From the NCBI RefSeq assembly GCF_916858675.1, contig NZ_CAKASM010000007.1, positions 62,001 to 126,000 of the forward strand: a stretch of DNA of 64,000 nt. Reading direction: 5' to 3'. The notes beneath the pieces were generated by a model, which did not search any database, was not told the origin of the DNA, and saw nothing but the letters and a program-made list of their open reading frames with translations. This document shows positions 53,405 to 61,557 of the stretch, piece after piece (position 1 is the stretch's first letter; every line of letters starts with the position of its first letter). This DNA comes from Sphingomonas sp. Leaf21 (GTDB taxonomy: Bacteria > Pseudomonadota > Alphaproteobacteria > Sphingomonadales > Sphingomonadaceae). Both the position numbers and the translations under genes were made by a program.

Positions 53405-54343
53405 GTGGGTCTAACCGCCTCCCCGTCGCGATCCTGCGTCTGCTATATCGCCAACAAGGGATATCTGTTTCAGTCGTTGGTCAGCGCGATCCAGGCCCGC
53501 CGGTTCGCCCCCGAGGATTGCAGCATCTTCCTGTTCGACCTCAGCCGCGAACAGGGCGACGAAAGCCGTCGCATCGCCGATGTCTGCCGCGCCAAGGGCA
53601 TCGACTATGTCTGGCACGCCCCCGATTTCCTGGGCGGGCTGCACATCATGAACGCGCGGATGTTCCTCGATCAGATGCTGCCGTCCGACTATGGCGAGAT
53701 CCTGTATCTCGACGGCGACACGCAGATCGTCGCCGACCTGACCCCGCTCCTCGCCTTCCAGCCGCAGCACGGGCGGCTTTGCGCGGTGCGCGATCCGATG
53801 GTCTATCTCGACGCGATCAACCGGCTGAACGACGACCTGCGCGGCGAGATCGACGCGTTCGGCGAGAATTACGTCAACAGCGGCGTCTTCCGCGTCCGCC
53901 GCTCGACCTGGGCCGACATCTCGCGCGAGGCGCTGAGCCGGATGAGCGACGCGACCCGCGCGTTGCATTTCGAGGATCAGACGATCATCAACCAGGTGAC
54001 CGATGGTCGCCGCGACTATGCGTCGATCCGCTGGAATTTCCCGGGTTTCGTACTGGGTTACGGCTTAGAGGCGATCGCGCAGCCCGCCATCGTCCACTTC
54101 ATGTCCAATCCGCGTCCCTGGCAGGGCTCCTATGCCCCCTGGGGCAAGGACTGGCATCGTCCGTACCAGACCGTCATCGACGAATTTCCCGAGATCGCCG
54201 ACTATTGCGGCGTCCTCGATCTGCGGCGCAAGGCCGCCTACAAGCTCAAGCAGGTCGCCAAGACCTATATCGAACGGCGCTTCTGGGAAAATCCGGCACT
54301 GCTCGCGCACATCCAGCGGATGGAGTCGCAGGTTGCCGTCTGA
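53405..54343 (+). CDS. Glycosyltransferase family 8
   Basis: 312 residues from GTG 53405; an ATG at 53369 would add 12 residues. 'CVCYIANKGYLFQSLVSAIQ', the metal motif 'YGEILYLDGDTQIVADL' (DGD), 'NYVNSGVFRVRRSTW', 'FEDQTIINQV' and 'PAIVHFMSNPRPWQGSYAPW'. Same architecture as the GT8 at 43.9 kb, including the C-terminal basic helix. Retaining transferase, donor unknown. Followed by a DUF707-like gene on the same strand. Confidence 0.87.
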   Translation: MGLTASPSRSCVCYIANKGYLFQSLVSAIQARRFAPEDCSIFLFDLSREQGDESRRIADVCRAKGIDYVWHAPDFLGGLHIMNARMFLDQMLPSDYGEILYLDGDTQIVADLTPLLAFQPQHGRLCAVRDPMVYLDAINRLNDDLRGEIDAFGENYVNSGVFRVRRSTWADISREALSRMSDATRALHFEDQTIINQVTDGRRDYASIRWNFPGFVLGYGLEAIAQPAIVHFMSNPRPWQGSYAPWGKDWHRPYQTVIDEFPEIADYCGVLDLRRKAAYKLKQVAKTYIERRFWENPALLAHIQRMESQVAV

Positions 54344-54450
54344 CCGTCTCGCCATCGCACATATCAGGGATCGTCGCGTGAGGGGAAAGCACGACGCACG
54401 GACCGTCACAGGGAGGTATCGGGGCTCATGATATCGTTGGAAACGCGCTG

Positions 54451-55398
54451 ATGCTCGGCAAGGCGACGTCCCGCTTCCTCGTCGTCACGCGAGCGGGTCG
54501 AAAAAGTCTGCATGCGCAGTGGCTGGCGCCCGCCGAGGCGCGGCGCTTCGATCTGCTCGTCGCGTCCTACGACCCGGCCAGCGGCCCCATCGACGTGCCC
54601 GGCACCTTCCATTGCTACATTCCCGGCAGCAAGGTGCAGGGGTGGAAGGCCGTACTCGACCAGCATGGCGATTTCCTGACGCAATACGACTATGTCGCGC
54701 TGATCGACGACGATATCGCGACCGATGCCGACAGCCTCAGCCGGTTGTTCGAACTGGGCCGCGACAACGGTCTCACCCTGTTCCAGCCCGCGCTGACCTG
54801 GGACAGTCACTTCACCTATGCCGGGACGGTGCGCAATCCGCTGCTCCGCTATCGCAACGTCAACTATATCGAGATGATGGCCCCCTTCTTCGCGATCCGC
54901 GCGCTCGAGAAGGTGGCGCCGCTGTTCGACTATGGCTGGGAAAGCGGTATCGACCTGATCTGGGGCAGCGCGCTCGATCCCGAGGAACGCCGTTTCGCGA
55001 TCATCGACGCGGTGCCGATCAAGCATACCCGCCCGGTCGGCGCGCTGAAGGAGGCCAATGGCTTTGTCGGCCGTGGCTATGAATCGGATATCGAGGCGTC
55101 GCTCGACCATTTCGGCATGAGCTGGCCCAGCCTGGTCGCATCGTCCGCCGTGACCAAAAGCGGCAAGCGCGTCGGCCCGCTCGGCATCGCGTGGCGCGCG
55201 CTGGTGCTGCTGGCGGTGCCCTTCACCTCGCCCACGCCGCGCGGCTGGCGGCGGGTGTTCGACCATATTCGACACCAGGCAACCCGTCGCCCACCCTATG
55301 CCGAAGGCGTCCGCCAGATTCTCGCGCAGGACGTGTCGGGCCTGTCCCATCACGACCGGAGCGTCACCGGCCCTGAAGAAGCGCCCGGTTCCCGATAA
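54451..55398 (+). CDS. DUF707-like glycosyltransferase-fold protein
   Basis: 315 residues. 'RFLVVTRAGRKSLHAQWL', 'RFDLLVASYDPASG', the acidic cluster 'YDYVALIDDDIATDADSL', 'FQPALTWDSHFTY', 'NYIEMMAPFFAIRAL', and 'ESGIDLIWGSAL' match the DUF707 family, which has a GT-A-like fold and is found in sphingomonad and plant proteins. Enzyme activity is not established. A C-terminal hydrophobic patch ('IAWRALVLLAVPFTSPT') may bind membrane. Last gene of the EPS region; a terminator hairpin follows. Confidence 0.78.
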   Translation: MLGKATSRFLVVTRAGRKSLHAQWLAPAEARRFDLLVASYDPASGPIDVPGTFHCYIPGSKVQGWKAVLDQHGDFLTQYDYVALIDDDIATDADSLSRLFELGRDNGLTLFQPALTWDSHFTYAGTVRNPLLRYRNVNYIEMMAPFFAIRALEKVAPLFDYGWESGIDLIWGSALDPEERRFAIIDAVPIKHTRPVGALKEANGFVGRGYESDIEASLDHFGMSWPSLVASSAVTKSGKRVGPLGIAWRALVLLAVPFTSPTPRGWRRVFDHIRHQATRRPPYAEGVRQILAQDVSGLSHHDRSVTGPEEAPGSR

Positions 55399-55411
55399 AA
55401 GGGAAACCGGG
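55384..55411 (+). terminator. Terminator hairpin at the end of the EPS region
   Basis: CCCGGTTCCC / GGGAAACCGGG arms around an A-rich loop, overlapping the last codons of the DUF707-like gene and running past its stop. Confidence 0.6.
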
Positions 55412-55546
55412 GGCCGGGCCAGGCTTATGAAACGGGTGTGAGAGGCCATGAGCCGCCCGGTCCACATGCCGTCATAATGCCGCATCGGCCGTAAAGCGCA
55501 ATGGCGATTCGACGGAGCGACGCGGGGCTCCGACCCGTCCCGCAAT

Positions 55547-55987
55547 TCAGGCGAACAGGTCGCGTATCGCCCGCAATCGAAAGGCGTTTTGCCACCGGCG
55601 CCGACGATGCTCGCCCGCATCGTGCCGCATATGGCAGCGCTGGCACAGCGCGGCGAGATTGCGTGGCCGGTTGTCGCCGGGATCGTGGTTCAGATGCGCG
55701 CTCGCCAGGATCACGCGGGTCGTCCGCATCCGGCTGGGCGCGGCGATGCCGTCGAGGCAGAACTGCGCCTCCGCCATGCCGAGCGGCCGGACCCGCCTGC
55801 CCCGGTCGTCGCGCCACGCACCCCGATCCTCGTCCCACCACAGCCCGTCGCCCAGATGCCGGACGATACGGCCATGCGGGCGTCGGCAATGCTCGCACCG
55901 CCCCTTGGCGCGCTCGAACCGGATGAAGGCCGACAATTCGCGCCAGTCGATCGGATAGAGCCAGCGATGTTCGCGCGCGATCGGCAT
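55547..55987 (-). CDS. HNH endonuclease-like protein
   Basis: 146 residues from the ATG at 55987; an ATG at 56059 would add 24 residues without a better ribosome site. A zinc knuckle 'GRCEHCRRPHG' comes first, then the HNH core 'VILASAHLNHDPGDNRPRNLAALCQRCHMRHD' region with the His, Asn and His of the beta-beta-alpha metal fold and a second CxxC. The family covers restriction-like and homing nucleases and many uncharacterised small proteins. No phage or restriction partner is nearby, so the role is unknown. Confidence 0.82.
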   Translation of the reverse strand: MPIAREHRWLYPIDWRELSAFIRFERAKGRCEHCRRPHGRIVRHLGDGLWWDEDRGAWRDDRGRRVRPLGMAEAQFCLDGIAAPSRMRTTRVILASAHLNHDPGDNRPRNLAALCQRCHMRHDAGEHRRRRWQNAFRLRAIRDLFA

Positions 55988-56092
55988 GGCGATTCTATGA
56001 GTCACCGCCTCGCGGAACGAAAGAGGAAAATCCCGGTGATTCAGATAAGTCGTCACCAAGTCGCGATTGAGTGACCGAGTCGGTCGGCGCGC

Positions 56093-56302
56093 AAAGCTCC
56101 CTCTCCCCTGGACAGGGGAGAGGGTTAGCGAAGCTTGCCAGCTCGCTGGCTAGCGCAGCTTGGGTGAGGGGTTGAGCGAGCCGCAGGCTCGCGCGCGCTC
56201 CGCGCGCCCACCCCTCACCCAGCTCCGACTAGGCCTTTGCTTGGGCAAAGACCAAGTCTGCGCAACCCTCTCCCCTCTGCGAGGGGCGAGGGAAGAAGGT
56301 CT
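56093..56302. repeat. Intergenic inverted-repeat cluster
   Basis: Contains a perfect hairpin CCCTCTCCCCT-GGAC-AGGGGAGAGGG (56099-56124), a larger one with arms TGGGTGAGGGGT / ACCCCTCACCCA, and near its end a CTCTCCCCTCTGCGAGGGG copy of the short repeat also seen at 3.1 and 26.26 kb. It fills the gap between the nuclease and phytase genes and has no ORF. Confidence 0.65.
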
Positions 56303-57325
56303 TCACAACCCCAGCGCCCCGACCACCTTCGCCCAGCTCACATATTTAAAGTTCTGGGTATCCGGCGCATTGTCGCCGTCCTGTGCGACGAGCAGCCCCC
56401 TGGGATAATCCGGCCCGAAATCGCCCAGTGCCAGCTCGATACCGTCGGTGTCGCTGGTCCCGTCGATCGCCCCCCCGCCGATGCGGAAGCGACCGGCATA
56501 GGTCACCCCCGGCAGGCGGTAGAGCGTATAGGCATTGTCGCCCTGGCTGGAGACGACCAGATAGCCGCCCCTCGCCCCCTTGGGCGCGAGCGCCAGCCCT
56601 TCCGCGTCGGCGACGAGCGTGTGGCCGTCCACCTTGGCGATGGCCGTCGCGGTGGTCGGCGCGGCGGGATCGGCCGCGAAGCGCCACAGCCCGACATCCT
56701 CCTCGGCGACGTAGAGTGTGCCCGTCCGGTCATCGACCACGCACCCCTCCGCCTGGCTGCCCAGCTTCATGCTCCGCAGCGTCTGAACGCGCGGGGTGGC
56801 GGCGGACAGGTCGATGCGCAGCTGATCGATCCGCCCGTCCTTGAGCACGACGAAGCCGAACAGCGCCTTGTCGCGCGCACGGGTCCACAGGCACATGCCG
56901 TAAGCCTCGCCCGCACCCACCGGATAGCGCCCCATCGGCACCAGCCGACGCTCGGCGGTATCCAGCGTGAACAGCGCGACATGCGCGTTCGCCTTGTCCG
57001 CCCGATCGCTCGCCGCGACGATCACGCGCCCGCCCGCCATCTCGCGCAGATCGACATTGTTGAGCCGCGCGGCGGGGGTGAAGGACAACCGGTGACCCTT
57101 CAGGTCATAGACATGGATGCCCAGCTTCTTGTCGGTGCCGATGACCAGGCTGGCCGCCGGGTTGGCGGCGTTGCGCCAGATGGCGGGATCGTCCGCCGCA
57201 TCGGCGACGCTGTCGACCGGATCGGTCTCGGCACTGGCCGCGACGACCGGCGCGTCGGCTGTCGGCGTCGCCACCGGCACGCTCGCACATCCCGCGAGCA
57301 GCAGCGCGAGGAGCGCGCCCCTCAC
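56303..57325 (-). CDS. Beta-propeller phytase, lipoprotein
   Basis: 340 residues starting at a GTG that overlaps the TBDR stop by 4 bp. Lipoprotein signal 'LLALLLAGCAS'. The propeller carries family motifs: 'DAADDPAIWRNAANPAASLVIGTDKK' region, 'RLNNVDLREM', 'AYGMCLWT', 'QAEGCVVDDRTGTLYVAEEDVGLWRF', 'DAEGLAL' and 'VSSQGDNAYTLYR', which supply calcium- and phosphate-binding residues in the six-blade BPP fold. It hydrolyses phytate at the cell surface or in the periplasm. Translational coupling to a TBDR argues for uptake of the product or of the substrate complex. Known BPP-TBDR pairs exist in other proteobacteria. Confidence 0.92.
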   Translation of the reverse strand: MRGALLALLLAGCASVPVATPTADAPVVAASAETDPVDSVADAADDPAIWRNAANPAASLVIGTDKKLGIHVYDLKGHRLSFTPAARLNNVDLREMAGGRVIVAASDRADKANAHVALFTLDTAERRLVPMGRYPVGAGEAYGMCLWTRARDKALFGFVVLKDGRIDQLRIDLSAATPRVQTLRSMKLGSQAEGCVVDDRTGTLYVAEEDVGLWRFAADPAAPTTATAIAKVDGHTLVADAEGLALAPKGARGGYLVVSSQGDNAYTLYRLPGVTYAGRFRIGGGAIDGTSDTDGIELALGDFGPDYPRGLLVAQDGDNAPDTQNFKYVSWAKVVGALGL

Positions 57326-60117
57326 AGCTTCACCCGCACGCCACCGAAGACGGTGTAGCCGAACTTCTCATATTCATAGGTGCGGAAGCGCTCGCCGAAA
57401 TAGCGCACGCCCGGCGTATTGGTCAGGTTCTTGCCCTCGGCGAACAGGTTGATGCCCTTGGCGAGTTGAACGCTGCCCGTCACGTCGAGCTGGCCGCGCC
57501 CCTCCCAATAGAGGTCGAGCGCGGGATTGTCGGCGTTGATCTCGTCCAGATAGTCGCTGCGCTTGGTATAGGCGACGCGCAGGTTCACCGGCCCCCGCTC
57601 GTAGAAGACGCTGGCATTCCACATATGCGTCGACTGGCCCGGCAGCTTGAAGCGGCTACGCCCCGCATAGGCGGTATCGAACGTCGCATTGCCCTTGGTA
57701 TAGGTATAGTTGGCGAACACGCCGAAGCCGCTCAGCACACCCGGCAGGAAGCTCAGATGCTGCTGCCAGTTGAGCTCGACGCCATAGAGCTCGCCGCGCC
57801 GCGCATTGACCGGGCGGCTGAGGATCGCCCCGCCCACGCCGTTATACACCCCCGTGCTGGTCAGCGTGTAGCGATAGTCGGACAGGTCCTTGTAGAAGCC
57901 GTTGACCGAGATCACGCCCAGCGGCCGGATGTAATATTCCAGCCCCGCATCGACATTGTTCGACAGGGTGGGCTTGAGGTCCGGATTGCCGAACTCGACG
58001 CGCACCGTATTGCCCTCGCTCGTCTCCAGCACGCGCGGGGCGATCTGCGGGAAATTGGGACGGTTGATCGCCCGGCTCAGCGCCGTTCGCAGGATCAGAT
58101 TGGGCGTAAAGGCCTGGCGCAGCGTCAGATTGGGGAAGATATCGGCATAGCTGTTATGCCCCCGCGCATTGGTGACCGCGCCGGTGCGCGAGACGCTTGG
58201 CGCGCTGCTTTCGAAATCGGTGGTCTCGACGCGCAGACCCGCGATCAGCGTCGTGCCGTCCTTGACGTACTTCGCCATCCCGAACAGCCCGAGGATCTTC
58301 TCCTCCGCGGTATAATCGGCGGTCAGCGACTGCGGCAGGCGACGCTCGGACGCGGCCTTGGTCGCGTCGAAATAGGCATCGGCCAGCCCGGTGTCGAAAC
58401 GCTTGCCCAGATCATAGCCGAAATTGCGCGAATCCTCGTCGGACAGCAGCCCGGCCAGGGTCTGCGACGGCGCGGCCGACGCACGGCGATCGCGGAACCG
58501 CTCCTCATCGGCGTCGACGTGCCGTGCGCGATACTTGCCGCCGGTCGAGAAGGTCACCGTATCGCCCACCGGCAGGTCGGACCGGACCGCCAGCGTCAGC
58601 TCGTCATTCCTGGTGGTGTTCGAACGATAGGCGTTTTCGCGGAACGAATAGGTGCCGGTCTGGAGATGCTCCTTCGAGGTGAACAGCGAATAGCTGGGCA
58701 GATCGGCATCGGCGAAGTCGTAGGACAATGTCGGGCGAAGCGAGGAGCGGAACAGCAGCTCGTCGCGACGCGGATAGGTCTGCGCGCTCTCGCTATAGGC
58801 GACATCGGCGCGGATCGTCCCCTCGCCCAGCCGCTGCTCGATCCCCGCCGTCGCCGACCAGATCTCGTTCACCTGCTTGCGGTGGCGGACCTGCTTCTCG
58901 ATGCGGGTGTTGCGATACGTGGCCGCACGGTCGGTCGAACCCGACTGCAACGTGCCCTCGCTCCACAAAATACCGATCCGGTCGCGGAATTCGTCATCCT
59001 CGAACCGGGCATAGGTGCCGCGCACCCAGGCATGGGTGGCGTCGGAGGGACGCCATTCGAACGCGCCCGTGCCCGCGATCCGCTGGCGCTTGGTGTCGTA
59101 GTCCTTGAACAGCGTCTCGGTGACGCGCAGCCCCGCGGGGGTCTGGCTCCAGGTGTTCTCGACATTGTCGGGGCGGCGATGCGTCATCGAATAGCTGCCC
59201 GAGAGCAGCAGGCCGAACTGGCGGTCGGGGCCAAAGGTGTCGCTGACCGCCGTCGATGCGCGATAGTCGCTGCCCTTGCCATATTGGTTATAGCTGGCAC
59301 CCGCCATGCCGGTCAGCGCGAAGCCCTTGCGATCGAAGGGCGAGCGGGTGGTGATATTGACCGCGCCAGCGATCGAATCGGCATCCTGATAGGGGAGCAG
59401 CGACTTGGTCACCTCCAGATTGGCGACGATGTCGGAGGGCAGCGTGTCCAGGTCCACCGCACGCGTCGTCGGGTCGACCGAGGGGATCTGGATGCCGTCG
59501 ACCGAGACGGCCGACCACTCGCTCGGCGCGCCGCGCACGTTGATATAGCGGCCCTCGCCCTGATCGCGTTCGATCCCGACGCCCGGCGCGCGCTGCAGCG
59601 CCTCGGCGATGTTGGGATCGGGGAAGCGACCGATCGCGTCCGCCGAGATGATCGTGACGGTGTTGTCGGCGGTCCGCTGCTGGTTGAGCGCGCGCGCGGT
59701 GTTGTCGAGCAGCGAGGCGCCGGTGACGACGATGTCGCTATCCTCCCCACTGGCGGCGGGAAGCGTGATCGACACGTCGCGCCCACGATCGACCGCCGCG
59801 ACGACGCGGGTGACGGCCGCGCGACCGAGATAGTCGATCAGCAGCGTGACGTCGCCCGCCACATCGGGGGTGACGACGCTGAACTCGCCCTGCAGGTTGG
59901 TGGTGGTCTGCACCCCCGTCCCCTCGACGACGATCCGCGCGCCGGGCAGCGCGACCCCGGTCGCGTCATAGATCCGCCCCGACAGGATCGGCCCCGAGGC
60001 GGGCACACCCGCGGTCGCGGCGCTATCGACTTCGGCCGATACGGGAAGGGCGGCGAAGCCCAATGCGATGAGCGAGGCCCCCGCGAGACCGCGGATGCCG
60101 GAACGAATGGCGTGCAT
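57322..60117 (-). CDS. TonB-dependent receptor coupled to phytase
   Basis: 931 residues from the ATG at 60117. Signal peptide 'LIALGFAALPVSAEV'. A CarboxypepD-regulatory-like domain (about 45-120: 'LSGRIYDATGVALPGARIVVEGTGVQ') is followed by the TonB box/linker 'SDIVVTGASLLDN' and a plug with 'YINVRGAPSEWSAVSVDGIQIPS' and 'YQDADSIAGAVNITTRSPFD', signatures of the Caulobacter-type TBDR group (TIGR01782-like). The barrel ends 'YTVFGGVRVKL'. It forms an operon with the phytase and is preceded by tandem 11-bp repeats, so it probably imports phytate or phosphorylated inositols (inference). Confidence 0.9.
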   Translation of the reverse strand: MHAIRSGIRGLAGASLIALGFAALPVSAEVDSAATAGVPASGPILSGRIYDATGVALPGARIVVEGTGVQTTTNLQGEFSVVTPDVAGDVTLLIDYLGRAAVTRVVAAVDRGRDVSITLPAASGEDSDIVVTGASLLDNTARALNQQRTADNTVTIISADAIGRFPDPNIAEALQRAPGVGIERDQGEGRYINVRGAPSEWSAVSVDGIQIPSVDPTTRAVDLDTLPSDIVANLEVTKSLLPYQDADSIAGAVNITTRSPFDRKGFALTGMAGASYNQYGKGSDYRASTAVSDTFGPDRQFGLLLSGSYSMTHRRPDNVENTWSQTPAGLRVTETLFKDYDTKRQRIAGTGAFEWRPSDATHAWVRGTYARFEDDEFRDRIGILWSEGTLQSGSTDRAATYRNTRIEKQVRHRKQVNEIWSATAGIEQRLGEGTIRADVAYSESAQTYPRRDELLFRSSLRPTLSYDFADADLPSYSLFTSKEHLQTGTYSFRENAYRSNTTRNDELTLAVRSDLPVGDTVTFSTGGKYRARHVDADEERFRDRRASAAPSQTLAGLLSDEDSRNFGYDLGKRFDTGLADAYFDATKAASERRLPQSLTADYTAEEKILGLFGMAKYVKDGTTLIAGLRVETTDFESSAPSVSRTGAVTNARGHNSYADIFPNLTLRQAFTPNLILRTALSRAINRPNFPQIAPRVLETSEGNTVRVEFGNPDLKPTLSNNVDAGLEYYIRPLGVISVNGFYKDLSDYRYTLTSTGVYNGVGGAILSRPVNARRGELYGVELNWQQHLSFLPGVLSGFGVFANYTYTKGNATFDTAYAGRSRFKLPGQSTHMWNASVFYERGPVNLRVAYTKRSDYLDEINADNPALDLYWEGRGQLDVTGSVQLAKGINLFAEGKNLTNTPGVRYFGERFRTYEYEKFGYTVFGGVRVKL

Positions 60118-60203
60118 GATGCTCCCCCTGGGAATGGTCGCGCCGACACCCTCCCCGGCGCCGGTCCTTCCCCGCCCCCCGTGGGGCCGCATTGTTACGG
60201 GGC

Positions 60204-60232
60204 GATGAGGTTTAAGTGACGGTTACGTGACG
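60204..60232 (-). promoter_or_regulatory. Pho-box-like tandem repeats upstream of the TBDR-phytase operon
   Basis: Reading the minus strand: heptamers CGTCACG (60226-60232), CGTCACT (60215-60221) and CCTCATC (60204-60210), each start 11 bp from the next. PhoB sites are direct 7-bp repeats with 4-bp AT-rich spacers, the same geometry, and the spacers here are TAAC and TAAA. They lie 87-115 bp before the start codon. The first position and 'TCA' core fit, but the sites are not exact CTGTCAT copies. Confidence 0.6.
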
Positions 60233-60363
60233 TTGGTGTCATCATACCGGTATCCGCCGGTCGGGTAAGCTGAACGGCACAGAACAACCCCATTCAGCCT
60301 CCCGAAGGCGACTCCGTTCTATACCCGCCCCATGCCCGATCGATGGGCATGGAGGGACCAGTC

Positions 60364-60663
60364 ATGAAGGTGACGCGTATCGTTGTCAGCGGTCTGGTGA
60401 TCGCGACCCTGGGATTGAGCGTGAGCGCGCAGGCGCAGGAATGGGGGCCACCTCCCCCGCCCCCGCCCGGCTGGGGCGCTCCGCCGCCACCCCCTCCACC
60501 GCCGCCCCCACCGCCACGTTGGGACGGGTATCGGGGCGGTTATGGCTGGGCCGGGAGCGGCTACGGCGATGGCTATGGTTACCGCCCCTATCGGCCCTAC
60601 CGCCCGCATTATCGGTGCTGGACCGAATATCGCGGTTGGGAACGGGTGCGGATCTGCCGCTGA
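60364..60663 (+). CDS. Small secreted Pro-rich / Gly-Tyr-rich protein
   Basis: 99 residues from the ATG at 60364 (GAGGGA 6-7 nt upstream). Signal peptide 'VVSGLVIATLGLSVSAQAQE', a polyproline block (residues about 29-51), then a Gly/Tyr/Arg-rich segment ('GYRGGYGWAGSGYGDGYGYR') and a short Cys-containing end ('RCWTEYRGWERVRICR', a possible disulfide). Similar small periplasmic or surface proteins occur in sphingomonads, with unknown role. Monocistronic, with its own terminator. Confidence 0.7.
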   Translation: MKVTRIVVSGLVIATLGLSVSAQAQEWGPPPPPPPGWGAPPPPPPPPPPPPRWDGYRGGYGWAGSGYGDGYGYRPYRPYRPHYRCWTEYRGWERVRICR

Positions 60664-60672
60664 TTCGTGACG

Positions 60673-60702
60673 AGCGGCCTGTCCACATGGCGACAGGCCG
60701 CT
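60673..60702. terminator. Terminator after the small secreted protein
   Basis: Perfect 11-bp stem AGCGGCCTGTC / GACAGGCCGCT with an 8-nt loop, 10 bp after the stop and followed by a pyrimidine-rich tract. It separates two convergent genes. Confidence 0.75.
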
Positions 60703-60711
60703 CTCTCCCGA

Positions 60712-61557
60712 TTATTTCGCCGTCAGGTACAGCGCCCGCAACCGGGCGATTTCCGGCTGGCCTAGCCCCATCTCCTGCTTGAGATAGCCCGCCATGCCGC
60801 CCGGATGGCGATCGATCGTCGCGAACACCGCGTCGATATAGCGGCGGTCGACCCCGGCAAAGGCGCGCGCCGCCTCGGGCGACAGCTTCGCCCAGAAGCC
60901 GCCCGCATTGGCGGGCAGCGGCGCCATATGCCGGTTGGAGAGGAGATAGTCCTCGACGATCGTCGCCCTCGGCACGCCCAGCGCCGACAGGAGCAGCGCG
61001 GCCGCGACGCCGGTCCGGTCCTTGCCCGCCGTGCAGTGGAAGGCGAGCGGCGCATGGCCTGCCAGCAGTTCGGCGAACATCCGGGCATATTGCCCCCGGA
61101 ACTGGTCGAGCAGCTTCGGATAGGTGGCGGTCATCGCGGTCACCACCTGACCCTGCGTCCAGGTCGCGGGGTCGCCGGGCAACATCATCGCGCTCATGTC
61201 GAGCGCATAGTCGTCGCTCAGGATGCGCGGGGCCTGACCCGCGGGCCAGTCGGTCGGCTGACCGCTACGCTCGCGCGTGTCGCGAAAGTCGCAGACGGTG
61301 CGGATACCCAGCGTCTGCAGATAGGCATAATCCGCCGGGGTCAGGTCGTGCATCTGCCCCGAGCGATAGAGCAGCCCCCATTTGACCATCCGCCCGTCCG
61401 TGGTGCGATAGCCGCCCAGGTCGCGGAAATTGTGCCCGCCCTGGAGCGGCAGCACGCGGACATGGGCGGGCACGGCCACCGGCGCGGAGGTGGAGGCCAA
61501 AGCCCCCGCCCCCATCGGCACCGACAGCATCGCCGCGATGGCGATTCCGGCGCGCAT
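60712..61557 (-). CDS. Exported HCX5R phosphatase (Y_phosphatase3 / PTP-like)
   Basis: 281 residues. Signal peptide 'GIAIAAMLSVPMGAGALAST'. The domain starts 'HNFRDLGGYRTTDGRMVKWGLLYRSGQM' (a typical Y_phosphatase3 opening), with the P-loop 'FHCTAGKDRTGVAAALLL', catalytic Cys and Arg present. Family members act on phosphotyrosine, phosphoinositides or inositol phosphates. The start ATG overlaps the upstream TBDR stop by one base, so the two form an operon. Export and the TBDR partner suggest nutrient phosphate release, not signalling (inference). Confidence 0.88.
   Translation of the reverse strand: MRAGIAIAAMLSVPMGAGALASTSAPVAVPAHVRVLPLQGGHNFRDLGGYRTTDGRMVKWGLLYRSGQMHDLTPADYAYLQTLGIRTVCDFRDTRERSGQPTDWPAGQAPRILSDDYALDMSAMMLPGDPATWTQGQVVTAMTATYPKLLDQFRGQYARMFAELLAGHAPLAFHCTAGKDRTGVAAALLLSALGVPRATIVEDYLLSNRHMAPLPANAGGFWAKLSPEAARAFAGVDRRYIDAVFATIDRHPGGMAGYLKQEMGLGQPEIARLRALYLTAK

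Noticed and set aside
57466..60219. 917-codon open frame on the plus strand
   Set aside because: Antisense to the phytase-linked TBDR; no signal peptide or domain pattern.
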